13,273 nucleotides of DNA from Aquabacterium sp. (GCA_017989885.1 JAGNPA010000014.1:1-13273); one strand, 5' to 3'; counted from the stretch's first letter, positions 1-7,365 are shown. Numbers and translations: made by a program. The notes: generated from the sequence alone by a model not told the origin.

Positions 1-220
1 TGGCCGTTTCGTACTCGACGTGAGCGGTGTTGATCGTGATGCCGCGGGCCTTTTCTTCAGGCGCAGCGTCGATCATGTCGTAGCCCTTGGCTTCGCCGCC
101 GAACTTCTTGGACAGAACGGTGGTGATTGCAGCCGTCAGCGTGGTCTTGCCGTGGTCAACGTGACCGATGGTGCCGACGTTGACGTGCGGCTTGGTCCGC
201 TCAAACTTACCTTTTGCCAT
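1..220 (-). CDS. tuf: Elongation factor Tu, N-terminal part (runs off the left edge)
   Basis: EF-Tu is the GTPase that carries aminoacyl-tRNA to the ribosomal A site in the cytoplasm. Only the first 73 codons are in the window. They show the G1/P-loop GHVDHGKT at residues 19-26 and the switch I motif RGITIN at 59-64, both diagnostic of translational GTPases of the EF-Tu type. The start is the ATG at 218-220, with a purine-rich GGGGCGAG stretch just upstream as a possible ribosome site. The gene lies 54 bases downstream of tRNA-Thr and follows a tRNA-Tyr/Gly/Thr cluster, the same general arrangement as the thrU-tyrU-glyT-thrT-tufB operon of Escherichia coli. This copy is therefore the tufB-type locus and is probably cotranscribed with the tRNAs. 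Whether a second tuf copy exists cannot be seen here. Confidence 0.97.
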   Translation of the reverse strand, partial: MAKGKFERTKPHVNVGTIGHVDHGKTTLTAAITTVLSKKFGGEAKGYDMIDAAPEEKARGITINTAHVEYETA

Positions 221-274
221 GATTCTCGCCCCTAGCGATTCTGAAGTGAGTCGAAAGAAAGAAGATGGGAGGTG

Positions 275-349
275 TGGTGCCCATGGGCAGGATCGAACTG
301 CCGACCTCCCCCTTACCAAGGGGGTGCTCTACCACTGAGCCACATGGGC
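275..349 (-). tRNA. tRNA-Thr (anticodon GGT)
   Basis: This is a 75-nt cloverleaf with encoded CCA (275-277). The acceptor strands GCCCATG (343-349) and CATGGGC pair perfectly. The anticodon loop TTGGTAA (313-319) carries GGT (315-317), so it reads ACC/ACU threonine codons. The T arm contains GTTCGATC. It is the last tRNA before tuf and is probably released from a common tRNA-tuf precursor. Confidence 0.97.
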
Positions 350-350
350 A

Positions 351-394
351 TCGACACAGGTCTGGACTTGGGATGAAACCCAAACCTGTGTCGA
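351..394 (-). repeat. Stem-loop between tRNA-Gly and tRNA-Thr, next to the tRNA-Thr 5' end
   Basis: The arms TCGACACAGGT (351-361) and ACCTGTGTCGA (384-394) form a perfect 11-bp stem. Inside it TTGGG (368-372) pairs with CCCAA (379-383) around the loop ATGAAA. The six bases CTGGAC (362-367) form a one-sided bulge. In the precursor transcript this structure would sit one base before the mature 5' end of tRNA-Thr. A role in RNase III, RNase E or RNase P processing is inferred. It has no T-run on either side, so it does not look like an intrinsic terminator. Confidence 0.75.
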
Positions 395-465
395 CTTGAC
401 ACTGCGACCTCCGCATCAACGAAGACCGCGACTTTACCACGCCTAAATTGACAGAACCGTGACCT

Positions 466-539
466 TGGAGCGGGAGACGGGAATCGAACCCGCGTCATTA
501 GCTTGGAAGGCTAAGGTTCTACCATTGAACTACTCCCGC
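466..539 (-). tRNA. tRNA-Gly (anticodon TCC)
   Basis: This is a 74-nt cloverleaf with encoded CCA (466-468). The acceptor GCGGGAG (533-539) pairs with CTCCCGC, and the discriminator base is T. The anticodon loop CTTCCAA carries TCC, which reads GGA/GGG glycine codons. The T arm contains GTTCGATTCC. It is the middle tRNA of the Tyr-Gly-Thr cluster, followed by a 116-base spacer that holds a long stem-loop. Confidence 0.97.
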
Positions 540-568
540 TCGGGAGTGATTCTCAAATTAGGTTTCCC

Positions 569-654
569 TGGTGGAGGAGGCTGGATTCGAACCAGCGTAG
601 GCGTAAGCCAACAGATTTACAGTCTGCCCCCTTTAGCCACTCGGGCACCCCTCC
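569..654 (-). tRNA. tRNA-Tyr (anticodon GTA)
   Basis: This is an 86-nt class II tRNA with a long variable arm and encoded CCA (569-571). The acceptor GGAGGGG (648-654) pairs with CTCCTCC, including one G-T wobble. The anticodon loop CTGTAAA carries GTA, which reads UAU/UAC tyrosine codons. The T arm contains GGTTCGAATCC. It is the first gene of the tRNA-tuf operon, starting 13 bases after the -10 box of a strong promoter. Confidence 0.97.
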
Positions 655-667
655 AGGGAAGACCGCA

Positions 668-697
668 ACTATAGCAGAGCTTTTTTGCGACTCGCAA
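668..697 (-). promoter_or_regulatory. Promoter of the tRNA-Tyr/Gly/Thr-tuf operon
   Basis: Read on the minus strand, TTGCGA (692-697) and TATAGT (668-673) are separated by 18 bases, a good sigma-70 match. The bases after the -10 (TTGCGGTC) form a GC-rich discriminator of the kind seen at stringently controlled stable-RNA promoters. The -35 box is one arm of the short palindrome TTGCGA-C-TCGCAA (685-697). The promoter lies in the 55-base gap between the glycosyltransferase stop and tRNA-Tyr. Confidence 0.75.
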
Positions 698-709
698 GCC
701 CTGCGGTGA

Positions 710-1921
710 TTATTTTGTGGCGGCGCGTGTCGATCGCGCCACCGCCTGTTGGAAAAAGCCGACGTAGCGGGCGCTCATCTGCGGCCATTGACGGCTCGTG
801 GCCTGGCGGCGCGCCTGGGTCGCCCAGTCGGAGAGGCGGTCCGGATCGGTCAGCAGGTCTTGCAGCACCGCGAGCAAGGTGGCGTGGTCACCCACCGTGT
901 AGGTGGCGCCGTTGCCCGAGGTGACCTGCTCGGCCTGCCCGCTTTGCTGCGCCACCAGCAAGGGGCGCCCGACGGCCAAGGCCAGATCGCAGGCACCCTG
1001 GGGCGCGGTCGGGCCGGGCTCGGCCTCGCCCAGCCCCCAGGGCTGGGGCCGCTCGGGCAGCACCAGGAGGTGGTGGGCGGCCATCAAGGCGGGCAGGTCC
1101 TGAGGGTCCGGATCGAGCTGCCAGGCGATGCGATCGCCCAGTGCTTTCAGGCGGGGATCGGCCTGCAAGCGGGTGAGCGGGTCGTGGCGGGGCGGCTCGA
1201 AGCAGGAGGCCGCGGTGGCACCGGCCAGGGTGAGTTGCCACGGGGGCAGATCGTCGCCGCCCTGCGCCACCAGCTGGCCCAAGGCTGCCACGAGGTCTTG
1301 CAGCGGACGCAAGGCCTGGCCGGGGCCGCTCAGGCAGAGGAGCTTGAGCGGGCCGGGGGGCAAGGGCGGGCACGCCAGCTCGGGCAACCCCTGGGGCAGG
1401 ACGGTGATGCGCTCGCGCGGCAGGCCCAGGCGGCGGGCCAGGCGGGTTGCGCTGGCGTCGCTCGTGCACAGGACACCAGCGAGGCGACGGGCGAGACGGC
1501 GGTCACTGTGGCGGGTGAAGGGCTTCGCCAGCCAGGCACTGGCCTGACGCGTCAGACGCGGCAACCAGCGAGCGTGGTAGACGCCGGCAAACGGGGCGTG
1601 GAGGGGCTGACCCAGCAGGCCGGGCGGCGCGTGGACGGTGGCCGTGAGTGCAGGGCCATGGGGCAGGCGAGCCAAGGCCTGCAGGACCCAGTACACGGTG
1701 CGCTGGCCGGGCGCCAGTTCGGCATGCACGACATCGACACCGCGCCAGTCGCGCTCGGCTACCCACGCGCGCGCAGCCTCCAGGCTCTCGAGCGGACGCT
1801 GCCCGACCAACGGTGTCAGGACGTCGATGCCGCCGAGGTTGAGGGCTCGGCGGAACTGCGCGGCATGGTGCGCCAGGCGAGAGGGATCAGGCGGCAGAGG
1901 GGACAGCAGCGCCAGGCGCAT
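710..1921 (-). CDS. GT-B fold glycosyltransferase, family 4-like
   Basis: This is probably a cytoplasmic sugar transferase acting on an envelope or exopolysaccharide acceptor; donor and acceptor cannot be named. The 403-aa product opens with the beta-strand and loop MRLALLSPLPPDPS typical of the N-terminal half of GT4 enzymes. It has an inter-domain segment ERITVLPQGL (about 170-179) and a C-terminal Rossmann half. The EX7E-type donor site, usually followed by a gly-rich helix, appears only in weak form around 300-324 (AEPGPTAPQG, then DLALAVGRPLLVA), so activity is uncertain. I chose the ATG at 1921, with AAGG about 10 bases upstream, over the in-frame TTG at 1945 because it matches the family N-terminus. 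It lies 84 bases downstream of ung on the same strand and just before the tRNA promoter. No intrinsic terminator is visible after it. Confidence 0.7.
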   Translation of the reverse strand: MRLALLSPLPPDPSRLAHHAAQFRRALNLGGIDVLTPLVGQRPLESLEAARAWVAERDWRGVDVVHAELAPGQRTVYWVLQALARLPHGPALTATVHAPPGLLGQPLHAPFAGVYHARWLPRLTRQASAWLAKPFTRHSDRRLARRLAGVLCTSDASATRLARRLGLPRERITVLPQGLPELACPPLPPGPLKLLCLSGPGQALRPLQDLVAALGQLVAQGGDDLPPWQLTLAGATAASCFEPPRHDPLTRLQADPRLKALGDRIAWQLDPDPQDLPALMAAHHLLVLPERPQPWGLGEAEPGPTAPQGACDLALAVGRPLLVAQQSGQAEQVTSGNGATYTVGDHATLLAVLQDLLTDPDRLSDWATQARRQATSRQWPQMSARYVGFFQQAVARSTRAATK

Positions 1922-2005
1922 GGACAACAACCTTGAGGAAAGCAAACGGCAACGGAGGCCGCATTGTCCACGAGGTCAGGCGTGGCGGCGTCCCCTTGAT
2001 GCGGG

Positions 2006-2755
2006 TCAGGCCAGAGCCCAGTCGAGGGTGTGCCCCTGGGCGCGCCAGAAGGCCTGCGCCTGCCCAAAATGGCCGCAGCCGATGAAGGGGGTCGGCCCCC
2101 GCGTGGCGGACAAGGGCGAGGGGTGGTTGGCCTGCAGGATGAGGTGCGTCGCCCGAGCCTCGCTGTGCGACATTGCCTGCTCGATCAAGGCCCGCTTGCG
2201 CTGGGCGTGCGCCCCCCAGAGCAGGAAGACGCAGGGGTGGGCATCGGCGGCCACGGCGGCGATCAGGGCATCGGTGAGGGCCTCCCAGCCCCAACCGGCA
2301 TGGCTGGCGGCCTGCGCGGCTTCGACCGTGAGGACCGTGTTGAGCAGGAGCACGCCGCGTTCGGCCCAGGCTTGCAGGCAGCCGTGGCCCGGCGGGGTCA
2401 GGCCGAGGTCGCGCGCGAGCTCCTTGCGGATGTTGCGCAGGCTGGGGGGTATGGCTTGCCCAGGGGGTACCGAGAAGGCCAAGCCGTGGGCCTGGCCCGG
2501 GCCGTGGTACGGGTCCTGGCCCAGGATGACGACCTTGACCAGGCTGCGGCGGGTGTGGCGCAAGGCCGCGAACACGTCGGCGGGGTAGACGGTGGTGCCT
2601 TGGCGGCAGGCGGCATCGACGCGGGCGATCAGCGCCTGGCCGACGGGACGGGTGCGAAAGGGCTCGGTGACCTCACGCCAGTCGGGCGGCACGGCATCGA
2701 AGAGGTCGGACAGGGGCTGGGCCAAGCCCCCCGGCGCAGGGGTGGACGCGGGCAC
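2006..2755 (-). CDS. ung: Uracil-DNA glycosylase, family 1
   Basis: This enzyme removes uracil from DNA to start base-excision repair of deaminated cytosine or misincorporated dUTP. The 249-aa protein has all family-1 signatures: the water-activating loop GQDPYHG at 79-85 (catalytic Asp81), the uracil-binding LLLNTVLTVE at 136-145, and the DNA-intercalation loop HPSPLS at 211-216 with catalytic His211. Length is slightly above the roughly 225-aa E. coli enzyme because of a Pro/Ala-rich N-terminal extension. The start is a GTG at 2753-2755, only 8 bases after the trpC stop, so translation is probably coupled to trpC. The weak ribosome site and GTG start make the exact N-terminus uncertain. Confidence 0.96.
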   Translation of the reverse strand: MPASTPAPGGLAQPLSDLFDAVPPDWREVTEPFRTRPVGQALIARVDAACRQGTTVYPADVFAALRHTRRSLVKVVILGQDPYHGPGQAHGLAFSVPPGQAIPPSLRNIRKELARDLGLTPPGHGCLQAWAERGVLLLNTVLTVEAAQAASHAGWGWEALTDALIAAVAADAHPCVFLLWGAHAQRKRALIEQAMSHSEARATHLILQANHPSPLSATRGPTPFIGCGHFGQAQAFWRAQGHTLDWALA

Positions 2756-2763
2756 GAGCGCGC

Positions 2764-3564
2764 TCAGGCGAACAGCGTGGCCAGGGCCTGGCCCGGATCT
2801 GGCTGGCGCATGAAGGCCTCGCCGATCAGGAAGGCGTGGACGTGGGCGGCGCGCATGCGCTGCACATCGGCCGCGCTGAGGATGCCGGACTCGGTGACGA
2901 GCAGGCGATCGGCGGGGATGCGGGGCAGCAGGCCGAGCGTGGTGTCGAGCGTGACCTCGAAGGTGCGCAGGTTGCGGTTGTTGATGCCAACCAGCGGGGT
3001 GCGCAGCTTGAGCGCACGGTCGAGTTCGGCGCCGTCGTGGACTTCGACGAGCACGGCCATGCCGAGCTCTTGGGCGCAGGCTTCGAGGTCGGCCATCTGG
3101 GCGTCGTCCAGGCAGGCGGCGATCAGCAGGATGCAGTCAGCCCCCATGGCGCGGGCCTCGTAGACCTGGTAGGCGTCGACCATGAAGTCCTTGCGCAGCA
3201 CGGGCAGGTCGCAGGCGGCGCGGGCCTGCTGCAGGTAGGCAGCGCTGCCCTGGAAGAACGGGGCGTCGGTGAGCACGCTCAGGCAGGCGGCGCCGTGGCG
3301 CGCGTAGCTGGCGGCGATCTCGGCGGGGACGAAGTGCTCGCGCAGCACGCCCTTGCTGGGGCTGGCTTTCTTGACCTCGGCGATGACGCCGGCCTGGCCT
3401 GCGTCGATCTTGCGGCGCAGCGCTCCGACGAAATCACGCACATCGGCCAGGTCGCGGTTGCGGGCCTCGGCTTCGGCCCGCACGGTGGCGAGGGACCGAA
3501 GCGGCAAGGCGGCGGCGATTTCCTGGTGTTTGACGGCGACGATTTTCTGAAGGATGTCGGACAT
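2764..3564 (-). CDS. trpC: Indole-3-glycerol-phosphate synthase
   Basis: TrpC closes the ring of the carboxyphenylamino-deoxyribulose phosphate made by TrpD and TrpF, giving indole-3-glycerol phosphate. The 266-aa protein is a single (beta/alpha)8 barrel, not fused to TrpF. Visible active-site residues are Glu63 and Lys65 in [11 protein letters not shown], Lys125 in LRKDF, Glu174 in VLVEVH, Asn195 in INNRNL and Ser226 in TESG, matching the catalytic set known from the Sulfolobus enzyme. The start is the ATG at 3562-3564; no clear Shine-Dalgarno precedes it. In most relatives trpC directly follows trpD. Here an oppositely oriented diguanylate cyclase gene lies between them, so trpC needs its own promoter (candidate -10 at 3594-3599). 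ung follows after 8 bases. Confidence 0.97.
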   Translation of the reverse strand: MSDILQKIVAVKHQEIAAALPLRSLATVRAEAEARNRDLADVRDFVGALRRKIDAGQAGVIAEVKKASPSKGVLREHFVPAEIAASYARHGAACLSVLTDAPFFQGSAAYLQQARAACDLPVLRKDFMVDAYQVYEARAMGADCILLIAACLDDAQMADLEACAQELGMAVLVEVHDGAELDRALKLRTPLVGINNRNLRTFEVTLDTTLGLLPRIPADRLLVTESGILSAADVQRMRAAHVHAFLIGEAFMRQPDPGQALATLFA

Positions 3565-3593
3565 GAGCGGGCACTTTGCGAGGAGTTGTCGAC

Positions 3594-3599
3594 ATTATC
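3594..3599 (-). promoter_or_regulatory. Candidate -10 element for trpC-ung
   Basis: On the minus strand the hexamer GATAAT lies 29 bases upstream of the trpC ATG, leaving a leader of roughly 20-25 bases. No convincing -35 box is found 15-19 bases further upstream. The case is mainly positional: the upstream neighbour is transcribed the other way, so some promoter must lie in this 125-base divergent gap. Confidence 0.35.
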
Positions 3600-3689
3600 G
3601 GTGTTTGCCTGCGGTGCACAGCACGCGAGGCAAAAGGGCTTTTCCGGGCTGGCAAGCCTGTGACAGACGGTGACAATGTGTCCACACGG

Positions 3690-5573
3690 ATGCAGGAGAG
3701 CAATTTGGGGCGGATCGGATGGCGCGGCTGGCTGATGGCGTGGTGGCTGTGCGCGCTGCTGTGCGGTGGCGGAGCGCGGGCCGAGCCGCTGGTGCTGGAC
3801 ACCCTGGGCGCCACGCAACCCCGCGGCGCCCAGGTGCAGGTGCTGGAAGATGCGGGCGGCAGCTGGACCCTGGCGCAGGTGCAGGCTGCTGCCCGCGCCG
3901 GGGCCTGGCAGCCTCTGACGTCGGACCAGCCGAGCTTCGGCTACAGCCGCTCGGCCTTCTGGCTCAAGGTGGACCTGCTCAATCGCCATCCGACGCAGGC
4001 GGCCTGGCAGTTCGGCGTGCTCTACCCCTTGCTCGACGAGGTCGACCTGTATGTGGTCGATGCCCAGGGCCGGGTGCGGCAGCACCATGCGACCGGAGAC
4101 CAGCGCCGCTTTGACACGCGTCCGATCCCGCATCCGCATTTTTACGTGGACGTGCCTTTGCGCACGGGGGAAGCCGGGGCGGTGTATGTGCGGCTGCGCA
4201 GCCAGGGCTCGCTGCAGGCGCCGCTGGTGGTGACCACCCCCACGGCTCGGCTGGAGCTCGCCCGCCAGGAGTTCGGGTGGATGGGCCTGTATGGCGGTGC
4301 GCTGCTGGCCATGCTGCTCTACAACCTGATGCTGTTCCTGTCACTGCGCGATCGCAGCCACCTGTACTACGTCGGCTATCTGACGGTGTTCGGCGTGGCG
4401 CAGTTGACCCTCAATGGCATGGCGTTTCAGTACCTGTGGCCGACGCATCCGGACTGGGGCAACTGGGCCTTGCCGGTGTGCATGAGCGCCGCCGGCCTGC
4501 TGTTGTCGCTGTTCACCCGGGATTTTCTGGGACTGCGCACCCATGCGCCCGGCGCCGATCGGGTCATGCAGGCGCTGCAAGGGCTGTTTCTGTTGATCAT
4601 GCCGGTGATGTGGCTGGGGCACTACGCGCCGGCGGTGAAGATGGGCACGGTGCTGACCGTGGTGGCGCCCGTCGTGTTGCTGGGCATCACGGCGGTGATG
4701 CTGCGGCGCGGCCATCACCAGGCGCGCTACTTCCTGGCGGCGTTCGGAGGCTTGCTGATCGGGCTGATTGCCGCGTCACTGAGCATGTTCGATCTGGTCA
4801 AGCCCAATTGGCTGACGGCCTATGGCCTGCAGATCGGCTCGGTGCTGGAGTTCGTGCTGTTGTCATTGGCGCTGGCCCACCGCCTCAAGCTGGCGCAGGA
4901 AAGCCATGTCCAGTTGCAGGCGGCTCACGCGGCCGAGCTGGAGGCCCGCGTGCTGGCCCGCACGCAGGACCTGGACAAGGCGCTGGGCGAGCTGACGGCG
5001 GCCAATGGCCGCTTGCAGGAGCTGTCGCAGCGCGATGCCCTGACCAGTTTGCACAACCGGCAGTTCCTGGCCGAACGGATGCCCGAGATCTGGGGCATGG
5101 CGGTGCGCTGGAAGCAGCCGCTGGCCATGCTGATGATCGACATCGATCACTTCAAGCAGGTGAACGACCAGCATGGCCACGCCGCCGGGGATGAAGCCCT
5201 GAAGGCCGTGGCCGAGGTGATCTTGCGCATCATGCGCCGCCCGGGGGACCATGCGATGCGCTATGGCGGCGAGGAGTTTCTGGTGGTGCTGCCGCAGACC
5301 CATGCAGCCGGCGCGATGCACATTGCCGAGCGCATTCGCCAGGAGGTCGCCGCCCTGACGGTGACGCACGGGGGCCAGCTGATCCCCTTGACGGTGAGCA
5401 TCGGGGTGGCCTGTGCAACGCCGGGGCCGCGCACGGCCATGGCGCTGATGCTGCAACTGGCGGACCGCCTGCTCTATCAGGCCAAGGCCGAGGGGCGCAA
5501 CCGCTGTGTGCTGCAGCCCCACGCCCTGTCGCAGCTCAGGCCGCCAGAGCCTGCGTCGTCTGAACAAACTTGA
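3690..5573 (+). CDS. Membrane diguanylate cyclase: 7TMR-DISM extracellular domain, 7 TM helices, GGDEF
   Basis: This protein likely makes cyclic di-GMP from two GTP in response to a periplasmic ligand. Numbering from the ATG at 3690 (627 aa): a signal peptide ends near residue 31 (cleavage after ARA), then a 7TMR-DISMED2-type beta-rich periplasmic domain (about 34-185). Seven hydrophobic helices follow (about 199-396), then a coiled-coil linker (about 400-445). The GGDEF domain has DALTSLHNR at 449, the metal/GTP loop [10 protein letters not shown] at 484 and the active-site variant GGEEF at 526-530. An inhibitory RxxD site (RPGD, 517-520) lies exactly five residues before it, so product feedback is expected. 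A TTG at 3705 has a better ribosome site (GGAGAG at 3695-3700) and is a plausible alternative start. The gene is inserted opposite to its neighbours between trpC and trpD. Its last 38 bases overlap the end of trpD. Confidence 0.92.
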   Translation: MQESNLGRIGWRGWLMAWWLCALLCGGGARAEPLVLDTLGATQPRGAQVQVLEDAGGSWTLAQVQAAARAGAWQPLTSDQPSFGYSRSAFWLKVDLLNRHPTQAAWQFGVLYPLLDEVDLYVVDAQGRVRQHHATGDQRRFDTRPIPHPHFYVDVPLRTGEAGAVYVRLRSQGSLQAPLVVTTPTARLELARQEFGWMGLYGGALLAMLLYNLMLFLSLRDRSHLYYVGYLTVFGVAQLTLNGMAFQYLWPTHPDWGNWALPVCMSAAGLLLSLFTRDFLGLRTHAPGADRVMQALQGLFLLIMPVMWLGHYAPAVKMGTVLTVVAPVVLLGITAVMLRRGHHQARYFLAAFGGLLIGLIAASLSMFDLVKPNWLTAYGLQIGSVLEFVLLSLALAHRLKLAQESHVQLQAAHAAELEARVLARTQDLDKALGELTAANGRLQELSQRDALTSLHNRQFLAERMPEIWGMAVRWKQPLAMLMIDIDHFKQVNDQHGHAAGDEALKAVAEVILRIMRRPGDHAMRYGGEEFLVVLPQTHAAGAMHIAERIRQEVAALTVTHGGQLIPLTVSIGVACATPGPRTAMALMLQLADRLLYQAKAEGRNRCVLQPHALSQLRPPEPASSEQT

Positions 5574-6570
5574 GCAGGCGCTCGGCAGCGCGGCCGCTGC
5601 TCAGGGCCTCACGGGCTCGCTCGACGCCGTCGGCCAGGGAGTCCGCCACGTTGGCGGCGTAAATGGCCGCCCCCGCGTTGAGCAGCACGATGTCACGGGC
5701 CGGGCCGCTCTGGTTGTCGAGCACGGCGCGCATGATGGCGATGGACACCTCACGGTTGCTGGCTTTGAGCAAGGTGCCGTCGTGCTCGGCCAGGCCGAAC
5801 TGGGACGGGTTCACGGTGTACTCGCTGACCTGACCGTTCTTGAGTTCGGCCACCAGAGTGTCGCCGCTCAGGGTCATCTCGTCGAGGCCATCGCTGCCAT
5901 GCACGACCAGCACATGGTCGGAGCCCAGGCGCTGCAGCACGCGGGCCATGATGCCCACCAGGTCGGCGTGGAAGACGCCCATGAGCTGGTTGGGGGCGCT
6001 GGCCGGGTTGGTGAGCGGGCCCAGGATGTTGAAGAGGGTGCGCACGCCGAGTTCCTTGCGGACGGGGGCGGCGTGCTTCATGGCGCCATGGAAGCTGGGG
6101 GCGAACATGAAGCCGACGCCGGTGTCGGCCAGGCATTGGGCGACCTGCTCGGCGTTGAGCATGATGGCCGCGCCCAGGGCTTCGAGCGCGTCAGCGCTGC
6201 CGGTGGACGAGGACACGCTGCGCCCGCCATGCTTGGCGATGCGGGCACCGGCGGCGGCGGCCACGAACATGGCGGTGGTGGAGATGTTGAAGGTGTGGGC
6301 GCCGTCGCCCCCGGTGCCGCACAGGTCGACGAGGTTCGCCGTGTCCGCCACCTTCACCGGCGTGGCGAACTCGCGCATGACCTGGGCGGCGGCGGTGATC
6401 TCGCCGACGGTTTCCTTCTTGACGCGCAGGCCGGTGATGAGGGCGGCCATGACGACGGGCGACATCTCGCCGGTCATGATGCGGCGCATGAGGCCAAGCA
6501 TCTCGTCGTGGAAGATTTCGCGGTGCTCGATGACGCGCTGCAGGGCTTGGGGGTCGGTCAACTGGCTCAT
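5536..6570 (-). CDS. trpD: Anthranilate phosphoribosyltransferase
   Basis: TrpD transfers phosphoribosyl from PRPP to anthranilate, the second step from chorismate to tryptophan. The 344-aa protein is the standalone, unfused form. It shows the PRPP-binding GTGGDG (85-90), the KHGGRSVSS segment (113-121), a conserved anthranilate-site Arg171, the hinge NILGPLTNP (181-189) and the metal-binding DGLDE (227-231, with Asp230 and Glu231). The ATG at 6568-6570 lies 10 bases after the trpG stop, so the two are probably translated as a coupled pair. The stop at 5536-5538 lies inside the convergent diguanylate cyclase gene (38-base overlap). No terminator is visible. The usual KHGN motif reads KHGG here; I do not take this as inactivating. 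Confidence 0.97.
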   Translation of the reverse strand: MSQLTDPQALQRVIEHREIFHDEMLGLMRRIMTGEMSPVVMAALITGLRVKKETVGEITAAAQVMREFATPVKVADTANLVDLCGTGGDGAHTFNISTTAMFVAAAAGARIAKHGGRSVSSSTGSADALEALGAAIMLNAEQVAQCLADTGVGFMFAPSFHGAMKHAAPVRKELGVRTLFNILGPLTNPASAPNQLMGVFHADLVGIMARVLQRLGSDHVLVVHGSDGLDEMTLSGDTLVAELKNGQVSEYTVNPSQFGLAEHDGTLLKASNREVSIAIMRAVLDNQSGPARDIVLLNAGAAIYAANVADSLADGVERAREALSSGRAAERLLKFVQTTQALAA

Positions 6571-6580
6571 GTCACGCGCC

Positions 6581-7165
6581 TCACATCTTCAGGAAGTTGG
6601 CCAGCATGGCATGGCCGTGCTCGCTCAGGATGGACTCGGGGTGGAACTGCACGCCTTCCAGCGGGGCGAAGTTCGGGTCGGTCTGCGGGCCTTTGTGACG
6701 CACGCCCATGATCTCGCCGTCGTCGGTCCAGGCCGTGATGGCCAGGCAGTCGGGCAGCGAGGCGCGCTCGATGGCCAGGGAGTGGTAGCGGATCACGGTG
6801 AACTGCTGGGGCAGGCCGGCGTAGACGCCTTGCTCGTCGGTGGTGATGACGCTGGTCTTGCCGTGCATCTGCTCCTTGGCGCGCACGATGCGCCCACCCA
6901 TGGCCGCACCGATGCTCTGGTGGCCCAGGCAGACGCCGAGGATGGGCAGCTGGCCGGCGAAGCGCTTGAGCGCGGGCACGCAGATGCCGGCTTCGTCGGG
7001 GGAGCAGGGGCCGGGAGAGAGCACCAGACGGTCGGCCTGGAAGGCGGCGATCTCGTCGAGGGTGACTTCGTCGTTGCGGACGACCTTGACCTCTTCACCC
7101 AGTTCGCAGAAATACTGCACCAGGTTGAAGGTGAAACTGTCGTAGTTGTCGATCATGAGCAGCAT
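6581..7165 (-). CDS. trpG: Anthranilate synthase component II, glutamine amidotransferase
   Basis: TrpG hydrolyses glutamine and channels ammonia to TrpE for anthranilate formation; in many bacteria the same subunit also serves folate (PabB) synthesis. The 194-aa class I amidotransferase has the DNYDSFTFN start (6-14), the oxyanion region [11 protein letters not shown] (50-60), the nucleophile Cys79 in GVCLGHQ (77-83), and the triad partners His175 and Glu177 in FHPES. I chose the ATG at 7163-7165, with AGGA 8 bases upstream, over an in-frame GTG at 7171 that would sit too close to that site. trpD follows after 10 bases. The 226 bases upstream hold a Trp-rich leader ORF, a -10 element and a stem-loop, so trpGD appears to be its own regulated unit, separate from trpE. 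Confidence 0.97.
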   Translation of the reverse strand: MLLMIDNYDSFTFNLVQYFCELGEEVKVVRNDEVTLDEIAAFQADRLVLSPGPCSPDEAGICVPALKRFAGQLPILGVCLGHQSIGAAMGGRIVRAKEQMHGKTSVITTDEQGVYAGLPQQFTVIRYHSLAIERASLPDCLAITAWTDDGEIMGVRHKGPQTDPNFAPLEGVQFHPESILSEHGHAMLANFLKM

Positions 7166-7301
7166 GGGCACGATCCTGTATCGGGATGTGGTTCATGGAA
7201 TGGCCTTGCACCATCCCTCAGTGTGTCCCCCTCGGAGACCCTTTGGAGGCGTCAGCTGCGGTGGGGTGCCGCGCGCGCAGGGTCATGCAGTGTGGCTGGC
7301 G
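7166..7301 (-). promoter_or_regulatory. trpG leader RNA between the leader stop and trpG
   Basis: This 136-base stretch follows the leader ORF. It contains the second arm of the Trp-codon stem-loop, an inverted pair CTGCG/CGCAG around a C-rich loop, a GACCC (from the CATGACCC run) that could pair with the later GGGTC, and a small hairpin GTCTCC-GAG-GGGGAC. No run of three or more T occurs, so a textbook intrinsic terminator is absent. Any attenuation would have to be Rho-dependent or act on trpG translation; this is inference from reading, not from folding. Confidence 0.45.
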
Positions 7302-7313
7302 TCACCGCCACCA
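7293..7313 (-). repeat. Stem-loop containing the tandem Trp codons of the trpG leader
   Basis: On the minus strand TGGTGGCG pairs with CGCCAGCCA around a GTGA loop of the GNRA type: eight base pairs with one bulged G. The 5' arm is the two adjacent Trp codons plus the next bases, and the loop contains the leader stop codon. This is the geometry of the 1:2 pause hairpin of amino-acid attenuators, in which a ribosome stalled at Trp would melt the structure. Confidence 0.65.
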
Positions 7314-7352
7314 ACGGGCATTCAGGCGAAAGAGATCCGAGGGTTGCTGCAT
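7302..7352 (-). CDS. trpL: Putative Trp leader peptide upstream of trpG (16 aa)
   Basis: The ORF reads MQQPSDLFRLNARWWR and stops with TGA. Two adjacent Trp codons sit next to last in a 16-residue peptide, the hallmark of a ribosome-stalling leader for tryptophan genes. It starts 137 bases upstream of the trpG start, the normal distance for an attenuator. A stem-loop with a GTGA loop uses the Trp codons as its 5' arm. The ATG has no Shine-Dalgarno and lies 7 bases after the -10-like TAGAAT (7360-7365), so transcription may begin at or next to the ATG (leaderless translation). Chance occurrence in a GC-rich gap cannot be excluded, since the ORF is short, but position, Trp pair and structure agree. 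The peptide itself is expected to have no function beyond sensing charged tRNA-Trp. Confidence 0.68.
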   Translation of the reverse strand: MQQPSDLFRLNARWWR

Positions 7353-7359
7353 GCAGACC

Positions 7360-7365
7360 ATTCTA
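7360..7365 (-). promoter_or_regulatory. Candidate -10 element of the trpGD unit
   Basis: TAGAAT on the minus strand (5 of 6 bases of TATAAT) lies just after the stop of the GGDEF-EAL gene (7392) and 7 bases before the leader ATG. No good -35 hexamer is seen at 16-18 bases, so the promoter may be weak or need an activator. The placement predicts a transcript starting at or beside the leader ATG. Confidence 0.45.

Noticed and set aside
113..121. KHGGRS in place of KHGN in TrpD (residue numbers) as a possible inactive enzyme
   Set aside because: The rest of the active site is intact, and I believe the Gly variant is common in betaproteobacterial TrpD; not evidence of decay.
685..697. TTGCGA-C-TCGCAA palindrome next to a T6/A6 run as an intrinsic terminator for the glycosyltransferase
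   Set aside because: On the minus strand the run following the stem is A, not T, and on the plus strand the T-run precedes it; the palindrome is better explained as part of the tRNA promoter.
749..1936. A 395-codon open frame on the plus strand antisense to the glycosyltransferase, and similar long frames opposite other genes
   Set aside because: These are shadows of GC-rich codon use; their translations are low-complexity Gly/Ala/Arg/Gln-rich with no domain pattern, while the opposite strand has clear protein families.
3594..3600. A short ORF beginning at ATG 3597 (minus) upstream of trpC as a third Trp leader
   Set aside because: Its reading frame has no Trp codons and runs on through trpC in another frame.
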